64,000 nucleotides of DNA, taken from assembly GCA_033398695.1 (NCBI GenBank), contig CM065814.1, positions 21,915,501-21,979,500 of the forward strand, in the 5' to 3' direction. A model generated the notes under the pieces. The model saw nothing but the letters and a program-made list of their open reading frames with translations, was not told the DNA's origin and made no database searches. Origin of the DNA: Orobanche coerulescens (Eukaryota; Streptophyta; Magnoliopsida; Lamiales; Orobanchaceae). Position numbers and translations under genes: made by a program. Shown here in pieces: positions 50,190 to 60,327 of this stretch (the first letter of the stretch is position 1; every line of letters starts with the position of its first letter).

Positions 50190-50514
50190 AAGTACTTACA
50201 TACCGCTCTTGAAGCGCCATGTAAGTATTTCTCTGCTACTTGGACAGTGCTTTTAGAAACGATATCTTACGAATTAACTAGACAGGGAAAATACTTACAT
50301 AGCGTTTTTTAAACCGATATTGTAGAACGTGTACTTAGGTAGCACATACTTCCATAGCACATAAAAAAACGCTGTCTTACTATTGCACTTACAAAGCGCC
50401 TAAAAAAGTGCTGTGCTTGCGTCAGGCACTTGCATAGCGGCGCCTTACATAGCGCCCAAAAGCGCTATTGTAGTACAAAAAAAAGCGCTATGCAGGTCCA
50501 GATTTGTAGTAGTG
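50190..50514. repeat. Right subterminal repeats and TIR of CACTA
   Basis: Repeated ACTTACATAGCG-like and AGCGCT-like motifs (for example 50198, 50295, 50388, 50438, 50461, 50484) lead into the right TIR (50498-50514). They mirror the left subterminal array and are the likely TnpA-type binding region. Confidence 0.85.
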
Positions 50515-52487
50515 TTGGAAACTTTGAGAAAAGAAAAGCTTTATGCAAAATTCTCAAAGTGTGAATTTTGGTTACGTGAAGTTCAATTCATTGGTCACGT
50601 TGTTAATATTGAAGGAATTATGGTCGATCCAGCTAAGATTAATGCTATCATGAATTGGGATCTTCCGAGTTCTCCATCTGAAATTCGTAGTTTTCTTGGT
50701 CTCGCGGGGTCTTACCGGCGTGTTATTCAAGATTTCTCTAAAATTGTCTTTCCGTTAACAAAGCTGACTCGAAAAGAAGAGAAATATGAGTGGTCTGGTG
50801 AGCAAGAAATGGCATTCCAAACACTCAAGTACAAATTGAGTCACACTCCTGTACTTATTTTGCCTGAAGGTGTTGAAGATCTTTCAGTTTATTGTGATGC
50901 TTCATCAAACGGTCTAGGTTGCATGCTTATGCAACTTGGAAGGGTAATTGCTTATGCGTCACGGCAATTGAAAGAACATCAAAAGAAGTACCCAACTCAT
51001 AATCTAGAATTAGCATCCGTTGTCTTTGTTTTGAAAATCTGGCATCATTATTTGTATGGAGTGAAGTGTACGATTTATACCGATCATAAAAGTCTCAAAT
51101 TTTTCTTTGATCAGCGAAACTTGAATAATCGCCGGAGAAGATGACTAGATTTGGTTAAATATTATGATTGTGAAATCTTGTATCATCCGGGTAAAGCTAA
51201 CGTGGTAGCTGATGCTTTGAGTCGAAAGACTCGTCATTATCCGCTTCGTGTTAAATCTTTGGCTATGATCACTACTACCGAATTCTTTGACAAGATTAGA
51301 GAAGCCCAGGAGAAAGCAATGCAGAACGATGAAGTGAAAGAAAGAATCAAGGGTCACGTAAAATATTTTACCCGAGATTCGAGAGACTTATTCCTTCGAC
51401 ATGGTAGAATCTGGATACTTGTTAGAAGTGAGGTTAAGCACATTCTCCTCCATGAAGCTAATAAGTCGAAAAATTCTATTCATCCCGGGGTAAACAAGAT
51501 GTATCTGGATTTAGCGGAATATTACTGGTGGCCGGGTATGAAGAGAGATATCGTGAAGTACGTCGAAAAATGTTTAACTTGTTCACAAGTAAAATCCGAG
51601 CATCAAAAGCCTAGTGGGAAACTCCAACCGTTAGAAATTCCAATGTGGAAGTGGGAGCATCTCATTATGGATGTATCACGAAATTGCCCAAGACGCCTCG
51701 TAATCAATTCGATGCTATTTGGGTAATCGTCGATCGTCTAACTAAGAGTGCTTTATTCTTTCCGATTCGTAAAACTTACACTTCTGAAACATTGGTCGGT
51801 CTTTATTTGAGAGAAGTAGTTGCACGTCATGGCGTTCCCGTTTCCATTGTTTCTGATCGAGATGCTCGATTTACTTCTCAGTTCTAGCATAAATTTCATG
51901 AAAATATGGGTACTCGTTTGAATATCAGTACCGCATATCATCCTCAGACCGATGGTCAAAGTGAATGCACTATTCAAACACTTGAGGACATGCTTAGAGC
52001 TTGAGGACATGCTTAGAGCTTGTATTATCGATTTTGGCAGTACATGGGATCAGCACTTGCCTTTGGCAGAATTCTCATGTAATAATAGTTATCATTCTAG
52101 CATCAAGAGAACACCATACGAAATGCTTTATGGGAGGAAATGTAGAACTCTCATATGTTGGGGAGAAGTGGGCAAGGTGAACTCGCCGGAACTGAAGTCA
52201 TTTTGAAAACCATTGAGAAAGTTGACCGTATTCGTGATAAGTTGAAAATGGCTCAGGATCGACAGAAGTCTTATGCGGATAAGAGAAGACGACCACTTGA
52301 ATTCCAGGTGGGTGATTGTGTTATGTTAAAGGTCTCTCCCTGGAAAGGTATTATTCATTTTCGAAAGCGCGGGAAACTCGGTCCTCGTTTTATTGGTCCG
52401 TTTAAAATCCTAGCTAGAATTGGTGAAGTTGCTTATCGTTTAGAAATACCTGACGAATTGGCTGGGATTCATAGTACTTTCCACATG
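50515..52487 (+). pseudogene. Tekay-like pol, part 2: RT end, RNase H, integrase
   Basis: The frame resumes after the CACTA element with [17 protein letters not shown]. RNase H shows [28 protein letters not shown] and [16 protein letters not shown] at 51142-51144 replaces the conserved W of RQRRWLDLVK; the same frame then continues through YHPGKANVVADALSR to the integrase zinc finger (HEANKSKNSIHPG, KCLTCSQVK). A frameshift near 51680, a TAG at 51885-51887 (replacing W after SQF), a 19-bp tandem duplication at 51981-52018 and a further shift near 52190 break the integrase core. The core still shows [24 protein letters not shown] and NNSYHSSI. The GPF part (KLGPRFIGPFKIL) runs to IHSTFHM at 52487, where the next Gypsy element begins. 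Confidence 0.92.
51981..52018 (+). repeat. 19-bp tandem duplication in integrase
   Basis: CTTGAGGACATGCTTAGAG occurs twice back to back (51981-51999 and 52000-52018), shifting the frame within [12 protein letters not shown]. It is a replication-slippage-type lesion. Confidence 0.9.
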
Positions 52488-52614
52488 TGATTGGCGGAGA
52501 ACTGGAACGTGATTGAGTTATTTACATAAACCTTTTTGTTTTGGGATGTTTTATTTATTTTGGGAACTTATTTATTTGCTGATTAGGAGTCTAGTAGTTT
52601 TGGGATGTTTTATT
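52488..52614 (+). repeat. Truncated 5' LTR of nested Gypsy element
   Basis: 127 bases matching the start of the 3' LTR at 55535. The match stops within 'gggatgttttatt', at the deletion junction with coding sequence. Confidence 0.85.
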
Positions 52615-52621
52615 AAGAGAT

Positions 52622-55563
52622 ATGACTGCATGCCATGTATTGTTGGGTCGGTCGTGGCAATATGATCTTGGGGTTGTGCATAATGGGAGGGAAAATTTTA
52701 TTCGTTTTAAGAAAGATGGGGTTCGTTTTCATTTACCTGCGTTGAAGGCTGATCCTAGTGGTAATAAGAAAGTGAAACCTCTAGTTTCCTTATGCACTGC
52801 ACCTGAATTTGCGGTGGATATTATGGCTGCGCCTTTTGTATTGGCAGTAGTGCAGAAAGGGGTTTTGGGACAGGTTAGTTTGGTCCCTACGTCTCTGCAG
52901 TCATTGTTGGATGAGTATAAAGATGTTATGCCGGACGAACTTCCTACTGGTTACCGCCATTGCGTGATATACAACATCACATTGACTTGGTGCCCGGTGC
53001 TTCCTTCCTAATCTTGCTCATTATAGGATGAGCCTGCCGAACATGACATTTTGAGGGGACAGTGGAAGAGTTATTGAACAAGGGGTATATACAGAAAGCA
53101 TGAGCCCGCGCAGCCTTCAGCTCTCCTTGTGCCTAAGAAAGATGGCACTTGGCGTATGTGTGTCGACAGTCGCGCCATCAACAAAATCACTGTCAAGTAC
53201 CGTTTTCCCATTCCTCGTTTGGATGATATGTTGGATATGCTCAGGGGTTCCACGGTGTTTTCTAAGATTGACTTGAAGAGTGGTTACCATCAAGTCCGCG
53301 TGCGACCCGGAGATGAGTGGAAAACCGCGTTTAAAACTAAGGAGGGATTGTACGAGTGGTTGGTCATGCCGTTTGGGTTGTCAAATGCCCCCAGCACTTT
53401 CATGAGATTAATGCATCAAGTGTTGAAGCCCTTTAATGGTCAATTCTTGGTAGTATACTTTGACGATATTTTGATTTACAGTAGATCGGAGGAGGAGCAT
53501 CTAGGACATCTTCGAGCGGTTCTGCAGGCTTTAAGGGACAATGAATTATATGTGAATCTCAAGAAGTGCAGTTTTATGCTTGATCATCTATTGTTCTTGG
53601 GTTATGTTGTTTCTGCAGATGGCATTCGGGTGGATGAGGAGAAGGTTCGTGCTATTCGTGATTGGCCTACGCTGACAACTGTTAGTAAGGTTCGTAGTTT
53701 CCATGGCCTTGCTACTTTTTATCGTCGGTTTATATGGAATTTTAGCACTATTATGGCTCCGATAACTAAATGTTTGAAGAAAGGGAAGTTTCTTTGGAAT
53801 GATGAGGCTACAGCTAGCTTTGCACTGATTAAAGAAAAACTATCTAGTGCGTCGTTGTTAGTCCTACCGGATTTCTCTAAGCCGTTTGAGTTAGAGACGG
53901 ATGCTTCGGTGATTGGTATTGGGGCTGTTTTGCGCCAAGGAAAGAAGCCGGTTGCTTTCATGAGCCAGAAATTGGAGGAAGCCAAACGTAAGTGGACAGT
54001 TTATGAACTCGAATTCTATGCGGTGGTCCAAGCGGTCAAGCATTGGGAACAGTATTTGTTGCATCGTGAATTCATTCTTCACACGGATCACGAGGCTTTA
54101 AAGTACTTGAATAGTAAGACTCCGGTTATTCGTATGCATGCTCGTTGGGTTGCTTATTTGCAGCAGTTTACGTTTGTTATCAAGCACAAGAGTGGACAGC
54201 TCAATAAAGTTGCGTATGCCTTGAGTCGTCGGGCTAATTTAGTGGTGACTATGGCAAATGTAGTTGTGGGGTTCGAGTGCTTAAAGGAGTTATATGCGAC
54301 TGATCCGGACTTCGCAGATGAGTGGACCAAGTGTCGTAATGGAAACCCGGTCGGGTTATTTTTATTGCAGGATGGTTTCTTATTTTACATGGATAAGTTG
54401 TGTATTCCTCATGGCTCAGTTCGTGAGAGCCTTATTTCTGAGATTCACAAGAAGGGACACTATGGGAGAGAAAAGACTGTTGAGCTCGTCGCGAAGAAGT
54501 ACTTTTGGCCACATCTTCGGCGGGATGCACATAGAGTGGTTCAGAAGTGCATGGTGTGTCAGATCAACAAGGGGCAGTCACAGAATACAGGTTTATACAC
54601 CCCGTTGCCAATTCCGGATGGTCCTTGGGAGGATATTTCTATGGATTTCGTGCTCGGTCTTCCGAGGACGCAGCGTGCTCATGATTCCGTTTTTGTAGTG
54701 GTGGACCGTTTTTCTAAGATGGCTCACTTTATACCTTGTCGTAAGACTCATGATGCTTCTCACATCGCGGGGCTGTTTTTCAAGGAGGTTGTGCGTCTTC
54801 ACGGGATCCCGAAGACTATTACATCTGACAGAGATACGAAGTTCCTTAGTCATTTCTGGCGTACCTTGTGGCGTATCTTTCAGACGGACTTGCGCTCAAG
54901 AGCTCGTTTCACCCTCAGACTGATGGCCAAACGGAGGTGGTCAACCGGACTATGGGTTCTATGGTGCATTGTTTGTGTGGGGAGTATCCAAAGAAATGGG
55001 ATTTGGCTTTATCTACAGCTGAATTTGCTTTTAATAATATGACGAACAGGACGACGAAGAAGACTCCTTTTGAGATTGTGTATCAACGACCTCCGAAGTA
55101 TACTCTTGACTTGATTCCTCTTCCGAAGGTACCGGGGTACAGTGTTGCAGCTGAGAATCTAGCGGAGATGGTTGATGCGGTGCAGTCCGAGGTTCGTAAG
55201 AATATTGAGGCGTCCAATGCCAAATATAAAGAGTTCGCGGATAGAAGACGTCGTGTGAAGGTCTTCAGTGTTGGTGACTTGGTGATGGTTCATTTGCGTA
55301 AGGAACGTATTCCACAAGGGACTTATCACAAACTTCACCCCAAGAAGATTGGGCCGTGTCGGATTTTGAAGAAGATTAATGACAATGCCTATGTTGTCGA
55401 TTTACCGGAGGGTTGGAACATCTCTTCCACGTTTAATGTTTCCGATTTGGTAGAGTTCCATCCCGATGACCCCCTTTACATGGATAAGGATTCGGGGTCG
55501 AATGCTTTTGAAGTCGGGGCGAATGATGTGTACCAGATTGGCGGAGAACTGGAACGTGATTGA
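52622..55563 (+). pseudogene. Nested Gypsy pol: protease end, RT, RNase H, integrase
   Basis: Begins in the protease/RT linker (CHVLLGRSWQYDLGVVH). Frameshifts between about 52990 and 53130 break the section after MPDELPTGYRH. A 637-codon open frame (53129-55042) then carries RT ([40 protein letters not shown], catalytic [11 protein letters not shown]), RNase H ([26 protein letters not shown]) and the integrase zinc finger and core ([44 protein letters not shown]). A frameshift near 54895 moves to the frame 54868-55563, with [31 protein letters not shown] and a GPY/F-like end (KIGPCRILKKINDNAYVVDL). No chromodomain is evident after it. RT and RNase H are intact in sequence, but the polyprotein is broken. 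Confidence 0.92.
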
Positions 55564-55890
55564 GTTATTTACGTAAACCTTTTTGTTTTGGGATGTTTTA
55601 TTTATTTTGGGAACTTATTTATTTGCTGATTAGGAGTCTAGTAGTTTTGGGATGTTTTATTTATTTTGGGAACTTATTTATTTGCTGATTAGGAGTCTAG
55701 TATAAATACTTTTGAGTTTTATTTGGGAAAAAAACTTTCATCATTATTAATTTTATTCAAAGAGATTTTCTCTTAATTCTCTAAGTTCTTCTTCGGAGTT
55801 CTTAGTTATCTTTTGGGAATTCTTAGGGTTCCTTGCAGAAGGAGTCGATTTCGATCGTTCCTTGGTTACTTCCGCTGCGTATTCACATCA
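55535..55890 (+). repeat. 3' LTR of nested Gypsy element (356 bp)
   Basis: Starts (A)GATTGGCGGAG, where the 5' copy has TGATTGG, and ends CACATCA before ACATG. A 59-bp internal tandem duplication lies at 55585-55643 and 55644-55702; the 5' LTR copy also contains the beginning of the second repeat. A TATA box candidate, TATAAATACT, lies at 55701-55710. Confidence 0.88.
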
Positions 55891-55895
55891 ACATG

Positions 55896-56153
55896 TCACA
55901 TCTTAGAAAGTGTTTAGCGGATGAGTTAATGTACGTTCCATTGAATGATATCGAGCTTGATGATAAGTTGAATTATGCGGAAGTGCCAGTAGCCATTGTT
56001 GATGAACAAGTGAAGAATATTCGTAACAAGGATATGAAATCGTATAAAATTCAGTGGAAACATCGAAAAGGGTCTGAGTATACATGGGAACCGGAAGAAT
56101 TTGTGTTGAAATACTTCCCGTCGTGGCATATGGCTTGGATCACGAGGACGTGA
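55896..56153 (+). pseudogene. Tekay-like integrase chromodomain
   Basis: After the nested element, the frame continues SHLRKCLADELMYVPLNDIE, then VAIVDEQVKNIRNKDMKSYK and IQWKHRKGSEYTWEPEEF, ending at 56153. This is a chromodomain of the type that directs chromoviruses to heterochromatin (aromatic and WEPE-type residues present). A stop precedes the polypurine tract. It is part of the pol of 36395-37263 and 50515-52487. A spurious start at 55833 lies inside the nested LTR and is not used. Confidence 0.9.
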
Positions 56154-56161
56154 TCCGAAAT

Positions 56162-56175
56162 GAGTTGGGGAGAAT
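56162..56175 (+). promoter_or_regulatory. Polypurine tract of Tekay-like element
   Basis: GAGTTGGGGAGAAT directly precedes TGTAGCGACCC, the start of the 3' LTR. TTGGGGAGAAT is the usual plant Gypsy polypurine tract. Confidence 0.85.
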
Positions 56176-56757
56176 TGTAGCGACCCAAATTATGAAAGGC
56201 ATTTTTAAATGAATTAAAAATATTATTGTTAATGGTTAGTGAAATTGTTAGAAAAATGACAAAAAAAAAATGTAAGATGGGACCAAAATTGTAATGAAAT
56301 ATGACTAATTTTGAAAAGAAATAGATGAAGAGGGTACAAAGTGTAAGTAACGGTATAAAACACCCTTAATTAAGACATTAATCATAAGATACATGGCATG
56401 TTACTGTCTAATTCGTTTCCTTTGTATGAAGAAAACGAAATTTACTTCCTTTCTCTCTGTACTAACCGAATCAAGCAAAGATCAAGGAAAACAACCCAAA
56501 AGTGATAATCAAGTCATTCCATGATCAAATTATAGTAATAATAACTCAAACCCACAAGTTACTTAGGGTTCTTGGTGATGATTTAAGAGTTAGAGCTGAA
56601 TTTGAGGAAGAAAAATGAAGAAGAAGCTTTGCCCTAGCTAGTTTTGATTAAGTTAAGATTGTATTATCATAGCCACACTCATAGGTAAAATCCATTTTGT
56701 TGATTTTTGTTATTAGAAATTTTGTTATTGATAGTTATTGAGCAAAAGAAACCATTA
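56176..56757 (+). repeat. Truncated 3' LTR of Tekay-like element
   Basis: Starts TGTAGCGACCCAAATT and matches the 5' LTR (from 33947) up to 'gagcaaaagaaacca' at about 56757. Similarity then stops, so about 1.5 kb of the LTR is lost. No target-site duplication can be checked. Confidence 0.85.
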
Positions 56758-57433
56758 TGGAATATAGTTACTCTTTCGTGTAATAAGAAATTTAATAATA
56801 GGTGAAACCATAACAACGATAGTCATTCCGATCCCCTATGGACTTTAATTTCATCAAACCCGATTTAGGAAGAATGACTCGATCGAAGTGGAATTTTGAA
56901 AGGACAAGTGGTTGAAGTAAACTAGTTTTATGACCATTTTGTCTTGTAAGTCCTGACCCAATTGTGACTAAAGTTTATACGTAGCTAGTTTTTAAGAAAT
57001 ATATTAACACTTGATACCAATCATACGTTCATATATTCAGCACATAAAGAGATATCTACGTACTCATGTCCAGTGGAATAGGCTTGATCGATAACATCCA
57101 TAGAATATTGAAACTTGTAAATTCTTAGTGTTCTTTGTTCGATTACCTACTTATAATTCTCCATGTGCTTTGCCTTTGGAATAGGATACGAATCGATTAA
57201 TAATCAAACTACACATCATATATATATCATATATACCTATATCGATTTCCATTCCAAGTGAATACTAACCGTGGGTCCCACTATTTTTTTTTTTGTTTTT
57301 ATCCCTATCTTTTCCTTGCTTTTCGTTTCCGTCCCTGAAGTTTTGAAACTTTCCCTTTTTTTTATGTTCTTATTGGTTTTTAACCTTTATCAATTAGCCC
57401 GGCGCGAAGCGCGGGCCAAAAAAAACCGCGTTT
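56758..57433. other. Intergenic sequence with GC hairpin near its end
   Basis: No coding signal; AT-rich. At 57399-57420 the run AGCCCGGCGCGAAGCGCGGGCC forms a short GC hairpin resembling the hairpin found near Helitron 3' ends, but no CTAG follows at the expected distance. The 90-codon frame 57271-57543 has no known domain and crosses a SINE border. Confidence 0.5.
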
Positions 57434-57444
57434 TAAATAAATCA

Positions 57445-57676
57445 CCTTTTTTTGTTGAAAGGTGTGAATTACTCGCGAATGCGGGAGGTTTAGCATACGT
57501 TGTCTTAACCGGATCTGCGGTAGAGAGCCTCCTCGCAGAATAGATCCCTATTTAAACCCTCGAGAAAGAAAACCCACCACTTTCTCACCCCTTGAAGGAT
57601 TCGAACCTGGGTAAAACTCTCCCAGCATCCCTTTTGATGGGCCGGTGGCCACTCCTTCTAAGAAGAAGTGGTTAGA
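57445..57676 (-). mobile_element. SINE A, minus strand, 11-bp target-site duplication
   Basis: TAAATAAATCA flanks the element (57434-57444 and 57677-57687). On the minus strand a perfect RNA polymerase III B box, GGTTCGAATCC (about 57597-57607), lies in the front half, and the element ends in a short A-run (plus-strand T at 57447-57453). The A box is not clear. It is a tRNA-derived SINE about 230 bp long. Confidence 0.75.
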
Positions 57677-57687
57677 TAAATAAATCA

Positions 57688-58033
57688 TGTACTGGAAATT
57701 AATTATTTTTCTAAACGTGATGTCACATTCATTAAACCATTTAAAACCATTATCAATGAAAAACTATTAACGTAACTTAAACCATGTCTCCCATGATAAA
57801 AACATCTAAAATTATATTTTCCACAAACAAAGTATATAATAGAAGTCGTTAGTCATTCCAAAAATAAACATGATAACTTATTTATGTCTTAAATTAGATT
57901 CAGATTAGACAATCTAAGATTATTCAAGACACATGAATATAACACCGGCCCCTAGCAGATTTCATACATGCACATAATTTAACTTAGCTCTAGTCTTGTA
58001 ATAAACGATGGTAGTGGAAACACACATATATAA
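57688..58033. other. Downstream flank of the PNGase A-like gene
   Basis: AT-rich sequence with no coding signal. It would contain the gene's 3' UTR. AATAAA-like signals on the minus strand cannot be assigned with confidence. Confidence 0.5.
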
Positions 58034-59785
58034 CTAATCAACACAATTCGAGCTCGTTTGATCCGCAATAACATCACCTTCCACCATATCAACCTTTCGA
58101 GAGTAGCAACCAAATTCATCCTTGTAGTCATAATTCTGATGATTTTGTGTTGAGCCCGAAATGACAGCATTACCCTTCACCAGCATCGAACCAGTACAGT
58201 TTAGATTGTGCTTCAAAACTCTAGATATTGAAGCTTTTTCACTAGAAAATCTCTCCGTCCGCCCTTGCACCACAGCCGTCGTGCTCATCAAATAACTAGC
58301 TCTACCGGCTCCAGGGTGAGTCACAATGGTGATTTTTAGAGGATGAGTTTTTTCAATTTCAAGTTCTCCAATTGAGTGGCCCTTATCGGTCGTGATCTTT
58401 ATTTTAGTCTTGGTTTTGATCTCCTGTTCAAGCTTTATACGAGTTCCTTGATCCAAATTTTGGAAGTTGATTTTTTCTGTTACTTTGGTCTTTAGAAAGC
58501 CTAAGCTCGATTGTATCCAACCAATAGCTGAAGTCTTTCTTTCTACTTCAATCTCGAATTCCCCTTTAAGCCCTTCAAATTCATAATCATGTTCGATCTC
58601 CATAGCTGGCGGTTCGTACTCCACAATCGCTATTACATTTGAATGATCCAACCAAAGATGCAAATTTGCATCCACAAGCCAAAATGAAACACCATCCTCA
58701 ACTTGAAACCCTATTGAATGATTCTTGTTATCTAAAAGAAGCCCTAAATATGGAGTGAAATTAATATCATATGAAGGAAGATCAAAAGCTCCAATGGACA
58801 CAACCGGTTTCCAAAACAACGGATTGATTCCTTTGGTGTATATCACCGGAAAAGGAATCACTGTTCCATCAATTGTAACCAAAACTTCACGGTATGCTCC
58901 CTTGGCCGCTTTGCTTGTATTCAAATTGTTGGCTGTTATATATGAATCGGGGGGATTCATATACCAAAACTCATCATCTCCATGAAACGAAACATACACT
59001 TCAAGTACCGCTTTGTAAGTCTTTTGAGAAATTTCAACATTTCTCGTTTGCACATCCGATTCATTATGAATTTTAAACCAAAAACCCCCCTCGTCGTCTA
59101 GAACTCTCGATACCGGTATAATCAAATCTGCTGGTGTTTCATAAGGATATAATGATTAATCTCCTTTTACAATGGCATTATCATTGTAAAACAGCAAAGA
59201 CACATTAACGTAGTAGACATCGATGAATTCTTCGTTAAGTAGGTTTTCGAGCATGAGAGAAAATGTGAGATTATTTTGAGTAATAATCGAAGAATACCTA
59301 GTAATATCCTTGCGCACATTCCAAAAGACTACTCCATATTCATTTGGTTGAGCTATACTCGTACGCAAAAGCTCAACTCCATCAATCCATACACCAGCGA
59401 TACCGTCATGTTGTAGTTCACCTTTACATTGCGCTTGGAAATCAAGGACCACGTGGGACCATTCACACGTCGTGGGAGGTGGAGTATAGGGAACGCTGAT
59501 CAATCGATCAGTACTAGTAGTGTTGGAGGTGGAGTTGGAGGTGTTTTCAAAGGTGTGATTGAGTATGTTGATTGAGCATGTTGGAATAATGTCGTCGGTT
59601 GGAAGTGGTTGTGTGACTTCAAAGTACTCGGTCTCATTCGTGCTCGTGTTTTGTGTGATTGGATTGATGAAATGTCGTGATATTGATAATGATGGTTTGG
59701 GAAATGATTGAATTGGAATGGTGAAGAATAGAGGGACGAAGAAGAAGAAGAAGAAGAAGAAGAAGAAGAGCTTGATGACGTTCAT
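58034..59785 (-). pseudogene. PNGase A-like gene (peptide-N-glycosidase A family), one in-frame stop
   Basis: Family role: cleavage of N-glycans from asparagine in glycopeptides, in the secretory pathway or vacuole. The frame from the ATG at 59785 to the stop at 58034 spans 583 residues without introns, close to the usual family length. It is broken only by TAA at 59156-59158 (codon 210). After it the same frame continues SLYPYETPADLIIPVSRV. The N terminus is a signal peptide with a run of ten Phe coded by a (GAA)n microsatellite on the plus strand. Family features include CEWSHVVLDFQAQCKGELQ, GIAGVWIDGVELLRTSIAQP, GFWFKIHNES and FWKPVVSIGAFDLPSYDIN. Many NxS/T sites are present. A TATA box lies at 59844-59851 and a SINE is just upstream. 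It could be a recent pseudogene, a null allele or a sequencing error. Confidence 0.88.
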
Positions 59786-59843
59786 GGTTTTTTAGAATTT
59801 GCATGTGTAATATAATATTTTCAGTAAGAAATGGAATTATGGG

Positions 59844-59851
59844 TGTTTATA
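59844..59851 (-). promoter_or_regulatory. Probable TATA box of the PNGase A-like gene
   Basis: Minus strand TATAAACA lies about 60 bases before the ATG at 59785, which leaves a 5' UTR of about 30 bases. It is 20 bases from the SINE target-site duplication. Confidence 0.5.
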
Positions 59852-59888
59852 GACAACATAGTTTTGAAGAAATAAGACTGTTTTGAAG

Positions 59889-60309
59889 GGGAATTGGTTG
59901 GTGGTCCAATGGTAGGACACCTACCCTTAAAGACACCATTTGGGAGGTCTTGGGTTCAATTCCCACCAAGGAGGTGAAAGAGGAGGTTTTTTCTCTTTAT
60001 GATCCTCTACTCCCAAATTTGAGTGACCGCTAATCAATGTTTAATCTCGCGTCAGCGGTGAAAGTATTTCCTTGGGAATCCGAGAGTCGACTAATCAGTC
60101 GTTTCTCCAGAATCGCGCTTAACCTCGGCGACCGCACCGCTTAATCGCCTCAAGCGCAGGTTGCATGTACGAAAAGGCACGTGAAGCCTGAATTGCTCGA
60201 GCGACTCGCGATTTACTTCTCTCAATGGGTTAGAGTGGGTTCGTTGAGGACCAGGATTAGTCATTGTGTTCTGATCACCTAGTTATCAAAAAAAAAAAAA
60301 AAAAAAAAA
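59889..60309 (+). mobile_element. SINE B, 421 bp, full length, in the promoter of the PNGase A-like gene
   Basis: A perfect 18-bp target-site duplication AATAAGACTGTTTTGAAG (59871-59888 and 60310-60327). The 5' part is tRNA-like, with A box TGGTCCAATGG (59902-59912) and B box GGTTCAATTCC (59953-59963). The 3' end is a poly-A of about 25 bases. It is transcribed away from the divergent minus-strand gene. The body contains repeated phrases rich in GCGAC and CGCTTAA. Confidence 0.93.
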
Positions 60310-60327
60310 AATAAGACTGTTTTGAAG

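Larger units (their letters stand above)
37264..50514 (+). mobile_element. CACTA (En/Spm-type) DNA transposon, 13,251 bp
   Basis: Perfect 17-bp terminal inverted repeats, CACTACTACAAATCTGG (37264-37280), with the complement at 50498-50514, and a 3-bp TTG target-site duplication. Subterminal regions hold many AGCGCT/TAGCGC-type short motifs in both orientations. Inside are a TNP2-type transposase gene (40665-43967, broken) and a multi-exon second gene with a transposase_24-like region and a C48 protease domain (44094-49720). The element sits in the RT of the Tekay-like chromovirus and is younger than it. It contains smaller old insertions of its own (48527-48605 and possibly 40395-40500). Confidence 0.95.
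52488..55890 (+). mobile_element. Second Ty3/Gypsy element nested in the Tekay-like integrase
   Basis: Flanked by ACATG target-site duplications (52483-52487 and 55891-55895). Terminal sequences are TGATTGGCGG... and ...CACATCA. The 5' LTR survives only to 52614 and is joined straight to the protease end, so most of the LTR, the primer-binding site, gag and most of the protease are deleted. Pol follows (52622-55563), then a 356-bp 3' LTR. Its RT ([34 protein letters not shown]) differs clearly from that of the host element, so it is a different Gypsy lineage, probably another chromovirus-type clade. It interrupts ...GIHSTFHM|SHLRKCLADE. Confidence 0.92.
33947..56757 (+). mobile_element. Tekay-like Ty3/Gypsy chromovirus, gag-less, split by two later insertions
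   Basis: A plus-strand element with a long 5' LTR (33947-36096), an initiator-Met primer-binding site, a protease end plus RT, RNase H, integrase with a chromodomain, a polypurine tract and a truncated 3' LTR. RT is interrupted by the CACTA transposon (37264-50514) and the integrase tail by another Gypsy element (52488-55890). When those are removed in thought, the reading frame rejoins exactly at both points. The RT/RNase H style ([25 protein letters not shown]) and the chromodomain point to the Tekay/Del clade. Gag is missing, and several stops and frameshifts disable pol. Confidence 0.92.

Noticed and set aside
57271..57543. 90-codon plus-strand frame
   Set aside because: It crosses the target-site duplication of SINE A and is partly antisense to the SINE, so it is a chance frame.
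59889..59970. Possible tRNA gene
   Set aside because: A and B boxes are present but the rest does not form a tRNA; poly-A and the 18-bp duplication show a SINE.
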